Origin: Pseudomonas sp. BSw22131
Lineage (GTDB): Bacteria > Pseudomonadota > Gammaproteobacteria > Pseudomonadales > Pseudomonadaceae
Assembly: GCF_026810445.1 (NCBI RefSeq)
Contig: NZ_CP113949.1
Span: 4,278,001-4,342,000, forward strand
Length of the DNA stretch: 64,000 bases
Direction of reading: 5' to 3'
Part shown: positions 1-7,448 of the stretch, one piece after another
How the letters are laid out: the number at the start of each line of letters is the position of its first letter
Position numbering within the stretch: the first letter of the stretch is position 1
Made by a program: the position numbers and the translations under genes
The notes under the pieces: model-generated
The model's database searches: none
The model's input: only the letters and a program-made list of their open reading frames with translations
What the model was told of the DNA's origin: nothing

Positions 1-714
1 TAATGCGAAGCCTGCAAAGGCAGCCGCACCGGCCAGAATTTCGGAGCGGACATCGCTCAAGCCGCCCTTCCAGGTCGCGGTAGCTCCAGTGAGGACGCGG
101 GTCTGATTGGAGGATTCAGATAGCGCCTGACGCAAAGTGTTCTGCCCGATAGCAATTTCGGTGGCGGTCAGCCTGCCAGTCGAGCGCAGTAAGGTGAACT
201 GCTCTTGAAGCTTGGAAATCTGTGCAGTGCTGTCGGAATACTTGGTGATTCCCAGGTCAACCTTGCCTGTTTGGACGGTTTTGTCAGCCTGACCAGTGCT
301 CAAGCGCCTCGACAGCTCACCCTGAAGCCGCTTCTGTTCACTGGCGAGGTTTCGTGTATCTGTACCGGCCGCTTGCAGCTCGCGGCGCATCTTGCCCAGT
401 TGCAGGCTCTGCGAGGCCTCTTGTCGCTCCAGCAACTTAAGCTGACTGGTTGCGTCTCGGTATTCAAGCTGTAGCTGCTTGGTCGGGATAGCTGTCGATG
501 CCATCTGATCGCCAAGTGCCCGCACGCTGTCCCGAGCGGTCGCCAACTGCCGCCCGGTTTTCTCAATAGTGTTTTCCAATTCACGAAAGGTGTTTATCTG
601 ACGCAGTGGCTTTTCAACTACACGAACTAGGTCGGCAAACTCCTTTCGAAAACCGCCTACGCTTTTGGTTGCTTGGTCAACGTCGGCTGTCAGCTTTAGT
701 TCGATATCAGACAC
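1..714 (-). CDS. Phage tail tape measure protein (N-terminal part, gpH-like)
   Basis: The reading frame is open from a GTG at 714 to the window edge (238 codons), so only the N-terminus is seen. The protein starts MSDIELKLTADVDQATKSV and is rich in charged heptad-like helix (about residues 40-170, many Leu/Gln/Arg), as expected for a tape measure that sets tail length inside the tail tube. It begins 6 bases after the stop of the frameshifted chaperone ORF, exactly where lambda H follows G-T. Because the first codon is GTG, an ATG-only search misses it. AAGGCGG lies about 15 bases upstream, a poor ribosome site, so coupling to the upstream ORF is likely. Confidence 0.85.
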   Translation of the reverse strand, partial: MSDIELKLTADVDQATKSVGGFRKEFADLVRVVEKPLRQINTFRELENTIEKTGRQLATARDSVRALGDQMASTAIPTKQLQLEYRDATSQLKLLERQEASQSLQLGKMRRELQAAGTDTRNLASEQKRLQGELSRRLSTGQADKTVQTGKVDLGITKYSDSTAQISKLQEQFTLLRSTGRLTATEIAIGQNTLRQALSESSNQTRVLTGATATWKGGLSDVRSEILAGAAAFAGFAL

Positions 715-720
715 GGATAC

Positions 721-1145
721 TCACTTTGCCGCCTTGATAGCCGCATTGAAATAAGACCAGGGGTAATACAAGGCGTTTGCATGGCCCAAACGAACCAGAG
801 CATTCAGCGTTGTATCAATGTTCTTTAGACTTTGGCCGGGAGGTGTAGGGCTTGCCCCAGCCTGCCCAGCATCGCGAAAAAATGCGGGTTCAATTCTTTG
901 CAAATAGCGATTACCTCCTGAACCTGCGAGGGCTTTAGGCCGTCGATAATCGCGGGGGTCAGGTCCGTCATTCGCTTCAAATCATCCAGACTGCAATCGA
1001 CAAACAAATATGAATCCACGATATCCAGCGCAACAGGCTCTGAATAGGTCTGAAGCCAGTTGCGAACCTGCAATACTGTCATTTCTCGACAAATCACCGT
1101 AACTTCACCGATGGCTATTTCTCGGCTGTTGGTTTGCGCTGCCAT
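721..1145 (-). CDS. Tail assembly chaperone G-T fusion (made by -1 frameshift)
   Basis: A second ORF (723 down to beyond 882) overlaps the end of the gpG-like gene in the -1 frame and ends 6 bases before the tape measure start. It has no plausible own start or ribosome site. Slippage on T TTT TTC at 876-882 would join about the first 90 residues of the chaperone to 53 residues starting near FRDAGQAGASPTPPG and ending AAIKAAK. This is the gpG/gpGT arrangement of lambda, conserved in long-tailed phages; the fusion's T domain binds the tail tube protein. The frame relation was checked from the coordinates; the slip itself is inferred. Confidence 0.75.
825..1145 (-). CDS. Tail assembly chaperone (gpG-like)
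   Basis: A 106-residue acidic to neutral protein with no signal peptide, lying between the tail tube and tape measure genes, the place of lambda gpG. Such chaperones bind the tape measure and recruit tail tube subunits. The last codons contain a T TTT TTC slippery heptamer at 876-882, in register for a -1 slip, which would extend the product into the 721-903 ORF. I assign the role from position, size and the overlapping -1 ORF, because sequence conservation in this family is weak. A minus-strand terminator-like hairpin lies just upstream at 1157-1179. Confidence 0.75.
   Translation of the reverse strand: MAAQTNSREIAIGEVTVICREMTVLQVRNWLQTYSEPVALDIVDSYLFVDCSLDDLKRMTDLTPAIIDGLKPSQVQEVIAICKELNPHFFAMLGRLGQALHLPAKV
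876..882 (-). promoter_or_regulatory. Slippery heptamer T TTT TTC for -1 frameshift
   Basis: On the minus strand the zero-frame codons read CAT TTT TTC; the heptamer fits X XXY YYZ. Slipping back one base enters the 721-903 ORF. The following GC-rich sequence could form a stimulating structure, which I did not fold. Confidence 0.7.
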
Positions 1146-1156
1146 ATAAACCCCAT

Positions 1157-1179
1157 AAAAAACCCGCCTAAGCGGGTTT
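1157..1179 (-). terminator. Terminator-like hairpin between tail tube and chaperone genes
   Basis: On the minus strand AAACCCGC-TTAG-GCGGGTTT is followed by a T run. It sits inside the late operon, after the abundantly needed tail tube gene and before the low-abundance chaperone and tape measure genes, so partial termination could set stoichiometry. Confidence 0.7.
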
Positions 1180-1209
1180 CGATCTATCCACCGAAAACTG
1201 ACTCAGAAG

Positions 1210-1968
1210 TTAAGCGACCGACTCAACTTCCTTTTCAATGCGCATGTACTTCGACTTGCCCGCGCCGACTTTCTTCGGATCGGAAAGGACTTTAACTGCC
1301 ACTTCCGAGCCCATGAAATCGTCAGCGCTGATCCAATCGGTACTTGCTGCGGGGCTCAATTGGCAACGGAAATACTGCAGGTTCAACCGCTTTTTGGTGC
1401 CCGCGGCGTTCGCGCCCTCAAAGAGGAATTCAACGACCTTGCCGCTGTTGGTCAGCGCTTCGATGACATCAACCTCAGCGCACTGGTAATCGATCAGCAG
1501 ATTTGCAGCTTCCGCAATTGCACCGCCAGACAGGATCTCGATGCCGGAACCGGTCATCTGATAATCGTCACCGTCCTTGAACACGGTTGCCGGAGCGCTG
1601 GCCAACGCCACCGACGTGATGCTCAGCGGCATCTTGTCGAGCTTGATGGTGCCGCCCTTGGTGGCCGTATGAGCTTCGTCACTGACCGTTTCAGACGGGA
1701 TGCGAGTGACATCACCCCAGTACATCAATGCGAGGTTTTCGGTGTACAGCTCGCGCCAGTTCATGGTCAGGCCCATGCTGGTAATGCGGCTGATCGAATC
1801 GTATTCGCCGCCCTGCGGGGTAGTGGTGTCAGCCAGCGTCAGGTCAGTTTTTTCAATGGCCTGGGCGAGTGTCGACACCAAGCCGATCGGCATGAACGGG
1901 CCACCAATGCCGTAGAGGCGCATTTTGACCAGACCGCCGACGACGAACGTTTCAATTTCGCGGGACAT
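1210..1968 (-). CDS. Phage major tail tube protein (gpV-like)
   Basis: A 252-residue protein placed between the tail terminator/small gene pair and the tail chaperone, as lambda V is. It begins MSREIETFVVGG and contains alternating beta-type segments and many Gly/Thr, fitting a tail tube subunit that polymerises into the hollow tail. AGGAGAAG lies 8-12 bases before the ATG, a strong ribosome site suited to an abundant protein. A terminator-like hairpin follows at 1157-1179. The assignment rests on order, size and composition; I cannot test similarity directly. Confidence 0.8.
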   Translation of the reverse strand: MSREIETFVVGGLVKMRLYGIGGPFMPIGLVSTLAQAIEKTDLTLADTTTPQGGEYDSISRITSMGLTMNWRELYTENLALMYWGDVTRIPSETVSDEAHTATKGGTIKLDKMPLSITSVALASAPATVFKDGDDYQMTGSGIEILSGGAIAEAANLLIDYQCAEVDVIEALTNSGKVVEFLFEGANAAGTKKRLNLQYFRCQLSPAASTDWISADDFMGSEVAVKVLSDPKKVGAGKSKYMRIEKEVESVA

Positions 1969-1971
1969 GTT

Positions 1972-2181
1972 TTACTTCTCCTGGGTGTCGCCGGCGATCA
2001 CCTTTTCGGCCTTAAGCCAGGTGCGTTGCGCGGCGGTGACTTTGATTTTTGCACCCGACTGAAAAGATATCCCAGCTTGGGTATGAGGCTTGATCAGATC
2101 GACTTCGAACCGGGGCGCGGCACGGTCGACCTGATCGCCGCTGGCGGCCGGAGCCACCACAGCAACTTCGTCTTTAGGCAT
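1972..2181 (-). CDS. Small phage protein between tail terminator and tail tube genes
   Basis: A 69-residue protein starting MPKDEVAVVAP, with a Lys/Ala-rich C-terminal part (KIKVTAAQRTWLKAEKVIAG). Its ATG lies inside the last codons of the upstream tail terminator gene (8-base overlap), and its stop is 3 bases before the tail tube ATG, so it is translationally coupled in the head-tail operon. Proteins of this size and place are common in Pseudomonas siphophages (I think of the DUF7210 type), function unknown. No signal peptide or membrane segment. Confidence 0.7.
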   Translation of the reverse strand: MPKDEVAVVAPAASGDQVDRAAPRFEVDLIKPHTQAGISFQSGAKIKVTAAQRTWLKAEKVIAGDTQEK

Positions 2182-2644
2182 TTGGTTGCACCTGGATAAT
2201 GGTATGAAGGTGAACGGGGATCAGGACCGTGGCGGCCGTGACGCCCTCAGCGGGAGGGAAGATTTCAGGAGCGCCAACAGTGATTCCACTGATACCGCGT
2301 GGAAGCCAGCCCGGGAGGACACCTTGCGTCGGCATGAGACACTGCAACAAGTCGTGCTCCAACGCCTCGACCGCATCCTCGTAATCGTCGATCCCGGCCT
2401 GAACCGCGCCGACAACGTTGAATCCGGAAAAAACCTTCAGCGCATGCGGACCGGCCACCGGGGCCAGCCCTTTCGCTTTCTGCACGACGATGAGAGGGAA
2501 CGCGACGGATCGATCCTTGATCACCTCGTTGAACCAGCCAGAACGGGTATTCGCCCCAGCCTGAGTGAGGTAGCCGCTGCTCACAGATATTGTGGACAGC
2601 CGCTCAATCAGGGCCTTGCGCCCCGCAGTTAACAGATTGATCAT
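2174..2644 (-). CDS. Tail terminator-like protein (gpU position)
   Basis: I place the start at the ATG at 2644 (MINLLTAGRKALIERL), 5 bases after the upstream stop, giving 156 residues; an upstream ATG at 2704 would overlap the previous gene by 55 bases. It occupies the position of lambda U, which caps the tail at the neck end. The protein has a mixed alpha/beta pattern with a helical N-terminus and no catalytic motifs. It overlaps the next gene by 8 bases. Called mainly from gene order; it might instead combine Z- and U-type roles, since no separate Z gene lies here. Confidence 0.6.
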   Translation of the reverse strand: MINLLTAGRKALIERLSTISVSSGYLTQAGANTRSGWFNEVIKDRSVAFPLIVVQKAKGLAPVAGPHALKVFSGFNVVGAVQAGIDDYEDAVEALEHDLLQCLMPTQGVLPGWLPRGISGITVGAPEIFPPAEGVTAATVLIPVHLHTIIQVQPNA

Positions 2645-2649
2645 CGGTT

Positions 2650-2973
2650 TCAGTCCGTCGACATGAGTGAATAGCGATTGATGAGCCCATCTGTGCCCAT
2701 CCACTCGCCCAAGGCATAGCGTTTGCAGTTGACGGTCAGCAGATCGCCGCGCTGCGGGTCAGGGACATCCCTGATGCGCAGATCAACGGCGAGCGCGACG
2801 GCGACAAAGCTGCCGCCGCCGGCGGAACCAACATTGCGCTGGATGACCGCCCCCACTTCCTTGGTAGGGCCGCCATCCTTGGCTTGGAAAACAGCACCGC
2901 CCCGCTCGCCGAACATGTCGAACAGCTCGTCGTCCGCATCATCGAAGATGTCGTCGAACTCCGAGCCACCCAT
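2650..2973 (-). CDS. Head-tail joining protein (FII-like)
   Basis: The ATG at 2973 overlaps the capsid gene stop (TGATG), so I choose MGGSEFDDIFDD as the N-terminus, giving 107 residues; the longer ORF to 3012 would run into capsid coding. The acidic N-terminal helix (FDDIFDDADDELFDMFG) followed by a beta-rich part matches the layout of lambda gpFII (117 residues), which binds the filled head to receive the tail. It lies directly after the capsid gene, as expected. Confidence 0.65.
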   Translation of the reverse strand: MGGSEFDDIFDDADDELFDMFGERGGAVFQAKDGGPTKEVGAVIQRNVGSAGGGSFVAVALAVDLRIRDVPDPQRGDLLTVNCKRYALGEWMGTDGLINRYSLMSTD

Positions 2974-3974
2974 CACTTGGTCAGTTTGATGATGGCGCGA
3001 GGCAGGGTGCACAGGCTGAGCGGGTTGCTCTGTGCTTCCATGTCGATGCCTTTGTTGTGGCGCAACGGTTCCTGGCTGGCGTAGAACGGCACACCGGTGG
3101 TGTTGACCGTCTCCATGTAATCCGCAGGGGCGTAGTTGGTGATGAACAAGCCATCAACACCCACCGGCACCAGGTAAGCGGTATCCGGATCCATGAACAA
3201 AACGCCGCCCAAGTTGCCGTAGAACTCTTCCCAGTTCACGCCGCCAAAGCTGAAGCCCGCGCGGTTGTCGTCGCGCAAAAACTGGCCGTCGTTCCAGCGG
3301 TCGTAGGCCTTCTGCACCGAATCGTGGTTGGTGAATGCGTCAAACCAGTTGCGGCCCGCAACGCCGAGCCAGCCAGCGATGATGCCGGTTCCACCAATCG
3401 CATCTTCTGCCTTGCGCTTGGCTTCGGTGACCTTGGCCAGCAGTTTGGTCTCGCTCGCATTCATGGCGAACGCTACGGTCTGCTGTTCGATACCAAAGCG
3501 CGCATACAGGTCCAGCAAAACTCGGGTCCCGTCGGCGTCATAGACCTTGCCAGTAAGTGCACCGACACGCTGATAGCGAATTGTCGACTCAAGGCGCTTG
3601 CGCATTTTCAGCAAACGCTTGTCCACCATCGCCTGCACGGTTTCCAGCTCGCTCTCAGTACCAAAAGCGCGAATGCCTTGGACTTCGTCAGCGCGAATTA
3701 CCGCGCGGGTTGGCAGGTGAATGGTTTGAAACGGGATCATGTCCCGGCCAGGGCCGGTGGTTGGATCACTCGGAGCGCCGCGCTCTGCAGCGGGCACCAG
3801 CGTCAGGTTATCGTTTTCACGCTCGATGAAAACAGCAGTGGTGGTCACGCCTTCCTCTTCGAAAAGAGTGTCCAGACGTGTGGGCACCGCTTGCCCTTCA
3901 ACCGGCTGGTTGATGGCAGTGGTCATTGCGATGCGACCAAAGTCGTCGCCCCCGAAAATACTTAGATCGGCCAT
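2973..3974 (-). CDS. Major capsid protein (lambda gpE family)
   Basis: A 333-residue protein close in size to lambda gpE (341). It carries the family's typical features: an N-terminal IERENDNLTLVPAAERG stretch, a central helix rich in charged residues, and a C-terminal YLVPVG/FITNYAPADYMETVNT region near residues 265-300 followed by a conserved QSNPL segment. These belong to the E-type capsid family with the HK97 fold. It follows the decoration protein gene and precedes the head-tail joining gene with a TGATG overlap. A terminator-like hairpin lies between the decoration and capsid genes at 3991-4013. Confidence 0.93.
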   Translation of the reverse strand: MADLSIFGGDDFGRIAMTTAINQPVEGQAVPTRLDTLFEEEGVTTTAVFIERENDNLTLVPAAERGAPSDPTTGPGRDMIPFQTIHLPTRAVIRADEVQGIRAFGTESELETVQAMVDKRLLKMRKRLESTIRYQRVGALTGKVYDADGTRVLLDLYARFGIEQQTVAFAMNASETKLLAKVTEAKRKAEDAIGGTGIIAGWLGVAGRNWFDAFTNHDSVQKAYDRWNDGQFLRDDNRAGFSFGGVNWEEFYGNLGGVLFMDPDTAYLVPVGVDGLFITNYAPADYMETVNTTGVPFYASQEPLRHNKGIDMEAQSNPLSLCTLPRAIIKLTK

Positions 3975-3990
3975 TCCGTTCTCCAGAAAC

Positions 3991-4013
3991 GAAAAAACCG
4001 CCAGCGGCGGTCT
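3991..4013 (-). terminator. Terminator-like hairpin between decoration and capsid genes
   Basis: Minus strand ACCGCC-GCT-GGCGGT followed by six T. It lies within the late operon upstream of the capsid gene, so the late transcript must read through it at least in part. Confidence 0.6.
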
Positions 4014-4033
4014 TTATAAATTGGGTTGATGGG

Positions 4034-4384
4034 TTAGCGCAGGATGATCCCGGCGGCTGTCAAGGCGGCTTTTGCTGGGTCTGTCAGACCAATCAGCAGG
4101 CTTTCGATCACTTCGCAGTCACGCACAATGCCTGCAGCGAAACGATCCGCAGTGTTATCAGCATCGCGACCTTCGTAAAGGATCGCGACTTGGGCGGCGA
4201 CGCCCTCGGCCGGAGCCACGAAAGCAACGTATTTGCCTGCCGCATTCTTCGACAGAATTTGACCGGCGGGAAATGCCGTAGCGCCTTTCAGGAGCAGAAT
4301 CTGCTCGCGCGAGCGTTCGCCGCTCGCCTCGTTCAGCAAAAAGGCAGCGGTGCGCGCCCCTTGAGTGATGGTGTCGTAGTTCAT
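4034..4384 (-). CDS. Head decoration protein (lambda gpD family)
   Basis: A 116-residue protein, close to lambda gpD (110). The beta-rich middle (EQILLLKGATAFPAGQILSK) and the conserved C-terminal region with RDCEV are typical of the family, which forms trimers on the expanded capsid and stabilises it against DNA pressure. It overlaps the upstream protease gene end (ATGA at 4381-4384). The ATG is MNYDTITQGART. Confidence 0.9.
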   Translation of the reverse strand: MNYDTITQGARTAAFLLNEASGERSREQILLLKGATAFPAGQILSKNAAGKYVAFVAPAEGVAAQVAILYEGRDADNTADRFAAGIVRDCEVIESLLIGLTDPAKAALTAAGIILR

Positions 4385-5616
4385 GCTTTTGCTCCTTTGC
4401 GGCCGGCCCAGATATTTTTGGTGGAGAAGGTTTTCTTGCCCTGACCAGTTGCCGCCGCTGCGGCCGCCGCGCGAGTGGCATCATTTTCAATGCCGCTGAG
4501 GCTGATGCCGCGATCCTTGGCGGCGGTGTAAAGAGCCAAGGCGGTCGCTTCCACACTGGAACCGTCGGCCAGAGCGGCTTTGATTTCAGCGTCAAAGCCA
4601 GGAGTGGACAGAGCAGTGATGCCGGCATAGCGAGCCCGCTCGGAAGCGGTGGCATCGGTAGTCGCTGCGGCGCGGATTGCCTCGGCATCGACTGTTTCTG
4701 CGGCCGCAATGGTGATGGTCTTCGGATCGGCGCCGGCCTCAATAGCTGCGTGCAGCTCCGCCGTGGTTTTTACGGTAGTCACAAAGGTTTTCCTCGGTGG
4801 GTTGCTGGCAGGACCGGCCAACTCGGCAATAACAGATTCGAGCGAGCCAACGCGGTGCGCCAACCCTGATGCAACAGCTTCGGCGCCGACTTTCAGCCCC
4901 CCGTGACCGCCCATTTCTGGGACCTTGTCAGCGGAGACACCGAGGTTTCGAGCCACCTTGCCGACAAACACATCGGCCAAGGCATCCACCGTTTTGGTGA
5001 TTTCTGCCCGCCCCTCGTCGGTTTCGATGTTTGGCCGCTTGTTCGGCGCTGTGCCGCTTACGATTTCGTAGCTCTTCTTGCCGCCCTCATCCTTGTTGAC
5101 GGACACGTTCAGCACGACACCAATGGAACCGATCAGCGCGGTGTCATCCACCACGACTTCGCTGGCCGCACTGGCGATCCAGTAAGCGGCACTGGCGCCA
5201 CTTCCGCCGACATAGGCGACAATGCGTTTTTTATCGCGCGCCGCGTGGATCATGTCGGCCAGTTCGTTGATGCCGTTGGCTTCGCCGCCTGGACTGTCGA
5301 TGTTCAGAACGATTGATTTGACGGCGGGGTTATCGAGAGCGGCCTGCAGGTCGATCGCAATGGTGCCGGTGCTGGTGGCGCCGCTGATGCGGGTAAAGAA
5401 AGACGCGTAGCGGAAGATCGGCCCAGTTACAGGAATGACAGCAACGTTTCCGCGCTGGGTGACGGTGCGGGTGTTGTCGAGTTGCTTCCCCAGCCGGGTT
5501 TCCAGCGCCTCCAGATCATTCTGCCTATCAGCGATGGAAAGCAGATTGTCGAGCGCGTCAGGAAGCATCAGCCAAGGCTGAGCGCTGGCCAGCTCAAAGG
5601 CTCTTGGCATGATCAA
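4381..5616 (-). CDS. Capsid maturation protease, S49 family (gpC-like) with scaffold tail
   Basis: 411 residues. Residues about 50-265 form an S49 (SppA-like) serine protease: VIPVTGPIFRY near 60-70, NIDSPGGE near 105-112, and GGSGASAAYWIASA near 137-150 holding the predicted nucleophile Ser142, then LIGSIGVVLNV near 161-171. Residues about 285-411 are Ala-rich, helical and low in complexity, as expected for a scaffold part; in lambda the equivalent (Nu3) is produced from an internal start within C, which I did not locate here. It processes the prohead. It overlaps the portal gene by 4 bases (ATGA). Confidence 0.92.
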   Translation of the reverse strand: MIMPRAFELASAQPWLMLPDALDNLLSIADRQNDLEALETRLGKQLDNTRTVTQRGNVAVIPVTGPIFRYASFFTRISGATSTGTIAIDLQAALDNPAVKSIVLNIDSPGGEANGINELADMIHAARDKKRIVAYVGGSGASAAYWIASAASEVVVDDTALIGSIGVVLNVSVNKDEGGKKSYEIVSGTAPNKRPNIETDEGRAEITKTVDALADVFVGKVARNLGVSADKVPEMGGHGGLKVGAEAVASGLAHRVGSLESVIAELAGPASNPPRKTFVTTVKTTAELHAAIEAGADPKTITIAAAETVDAEAIRAAATTDATASERARYAGITALSTPGFDAEIKAALADGSSVEATALALYTAAKDRGISLSGIENDATRAAAAAAATGQGKKTFSTKNIWAGRKGAKA

Positions 5617-7235
5617 TCCTCTTCTTCGATTTCTTCGGGTTCCGGTTTGGTGGCAACCGCCGGTTTAGCGGGGGCCACCTCAACAGTTGTTCCGTTCGCA
5701 CGACGCTGCACCAGTTCACGCGCCCGTTGCCGGTTGACCTGCTGCCAGGTCTCGCCAGTCATGGCTGCCGTCTCAATTGTTTCGTTACTGATGCCGACGT
5801 CGATCCGCTCGCGAGCTGCTTTCGCTTCCTTGAGCTCGTCGATTGCACCGCGCGCTGGGCCGATCCAGATTGATTTCGTGTAAGCCTTGCGTAATGCAGG
5901 GTCGCTATATCCCGGGGCACTGATCCGGCCACGCGCAACCGCCTCGTCGAACATCAGCTCATAGCTCGGCTGACAGAAATCGCAGACCAGCCACCAGCGG
6001 CGCATTGTGTAGAACCGCCAGGCCTGAAGCATTGCAGCGCGCGCGGCGCTATAGCTGCTGCTGTAATGCAACATCAGTTCTTCCAGCGGCAATTCCAGTG
6101 CGGCTCCGATTTCTTTCACAATCGCCGAGAAGAACGGATCGAACTGAGCATTCGGTCGCGCCGGGTTCGCAACCATCGGCTCTTCGCCTTGAGCAAGGTC
6201 GACAATGGCGCCCTCACCCAGCTCAACCGCCCCACTGCCCCCTCCACCGACACCGGGCGCAGGATCTTCATCGCCAAACAGCGGTTGACCCTGTCCACCA
6301 TCGTTGAAACTGTCGGTCTTTTTGATGAAGACGGTGAACATCGCGGAAATGACGGCACTCATCAGTTCAGCGCTAGCGTACCGTTCGAGCTTTTGCAGCG
6401 GTTCAAGGATTGGTGCCAGATAGGGTGCCCCGCGCTTCAAACCCGGGCGCTCTTTATCGCACCAGACCTGCAGCACGCGACGTCGGCCTGTCTGCGCGCC
6501 GAACACTTCGACTCGTTCCCAGCGCAGTGGGTATTTCAAGAACTTATCGTCGGGATATCCGGTGCAGATGTGGATCGCAACCGGCGCACCGTACTCGTCG
6601 AACTCAATCCCCTCAACCATAAATTGACTGTCAGGCTGACCGTTTGGGTTGGAGACACGGTCGGTCTCGATAAGCTGGAGCCGCGTGCTGTAAATAGTGC
6701 CCGGCCGATCAATCCACGGAGTGGTAACGAAACAGTCTCCGCCGGTCATCGCAGAAACCAACGCCAAGGCTTGGAGCTGGTAGTGGTTCAGTGTGGCTTC
6801 GGCGTCACACTCGCGGGGGTCGCCGGCGTACATCTCCCATTCGCGCTGGATCTGCGCGTTCAGAATGTCGGCCTGCTCTTCCGTAAGCCCTAAAACTTCA
6901 TGGTCAACCTGCGGACGGCAGATCAAGCCGGTGCCCACCACGTTGGTGCGTGTCCGGACAATGGCGGCGCGCGCGATCGGGTGATTGCGCATCGCATCGC
7001 GGGAGCGTGCAACCAGGGTTTTACGCTCAGGCGTGCTCAGGTCGCGATTCGGGCTACCAAGGAAGGGCAACCAACTCGACATGCTGCGCAAAGCCCGGGA
7101 TGCGCCATGCCAGCGGGTTTCGCTGCCGCCACCACCACCCTGCGCTCTGGGTTGGCTCTGGACCAGATCAGATGCGGCGCGCGTGACCTCACGCACCATC
7201 CGCTCTTCTGGAGTGGTACGTGTGAACCAACCCAT
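5613..7235 (-). CDS. Phage portal protein (lambda gpB family)
   Basis: 540 residues, close to lambda gpB (533). Typical of the family are the N-terminal ARSRDAMRNHPIARAAI segment, VVGTGL, the central LQLIETDRVSNPNG motif and a C-terminal acidic tail. Twelve copies form the ring at the packaging vertex through which the terminase drives DNA. A Gly run (residues about 34-38) and a second Gly/Ala-rich loop near 325-340 are likely flexible. It lies between the gpW-like gene (1-base spacing) and the protease gene (4-base overlap). Confidence 0.94.
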   Translation of the reverse strand: MGWFTRTTPEERMVREVTRAASDLVQSQPRAQGGGGGSETRWHGASRALRSMSSWLPFLGSPNRDLSTPERKTLVARSRDAMRNHPIARAAIVRTRTNVVGTGLICRPQVDHEVLGLTEEQADILNAQIQREWEMYAGDPRECDAEATLNHYQLQALALVSAMTGGDCFVTTPWIDRPGTIYSTRLQLIETDRVSNPNGQPDSQFMVEGIEFDEYGAPVAIHICTGYPDDKFLKYPLRWERVEVFGAQTGRRRVLQVWCDKERPGLKRGAPYLAPILEPLQKLERYASAELMSAVISAMFTVFIKKTDSFNDGGQGQPLFGDEDPAPGVGGGGSGAVELGEGAIVDLAQGEEPMVANPARPNAQFDPFFSAIVKEIGAALELPLEELMLHYSSSYSAARAAMLQAWRFYTMRRWWLVCDFCQPSYELMFDEAVARGRISAPGYSDPALRKAYTKSIWIGPARGAIDELKEAKAARERIDVGISNETIETAAMTGETWQQVNRQRARELVQRRANGTTVEVAPAKPAVATKPEPEEIEEED

Positions 7236-7236
7236 T

Positions 7237-7446
7237 TCAGAACCTCATATAGCTGATGCGGTTACGCCCGCGTGATTTATTGCCTTCCGCCGATGCTGCG
7301 GCGGCATAGTCGGATTCAAGGTTACGAAGCGTCGCCAGATCAGCGCGCGTTACCTGGCGCTCGCCGTAACGAACAATCTGGCCACCCTTCAAAACCTTTT
7401 CAATTGCCATGCGGACATCCGCCAGGCGCTGCTGTGCTTCTGTCAT
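7237..7446 (-). CDS. Head completion protein (gpW-like)
   Basis: A 69-residue protein (lambda gpW is 68) beginning MTEAQQRLADVRMAIEKVLKGG, with the conserved VxYGERQVTRADLATL core (residues about 25-40) and a basic C-terminus. gpW plugs the portal after packaging and makes the platform for the tail joining protein. It lies between terminase large subunit and portal genes, as in lambda. Confidence 0.9.
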   Translation of the reverse strand: MTEAQQRLADVRMAIEKVLKGGQIVRYGERQVTRADLATLRNLESDYAAAASAEGNKSRGRNRISYMRF

Positions 7447-7448
7447 GG

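Noticed and set aside
1360..2199. 279-codon plus-strand ORF opposite the tail genes
   Set aside because: It is opposite the tail tube and small genes, with no ribosome site or recognisable domain.
3057..3965. 302-codon plus-strand ORF opposite the capsid gene
   Set aside because: Antisense to a confident E-type capsid gene.
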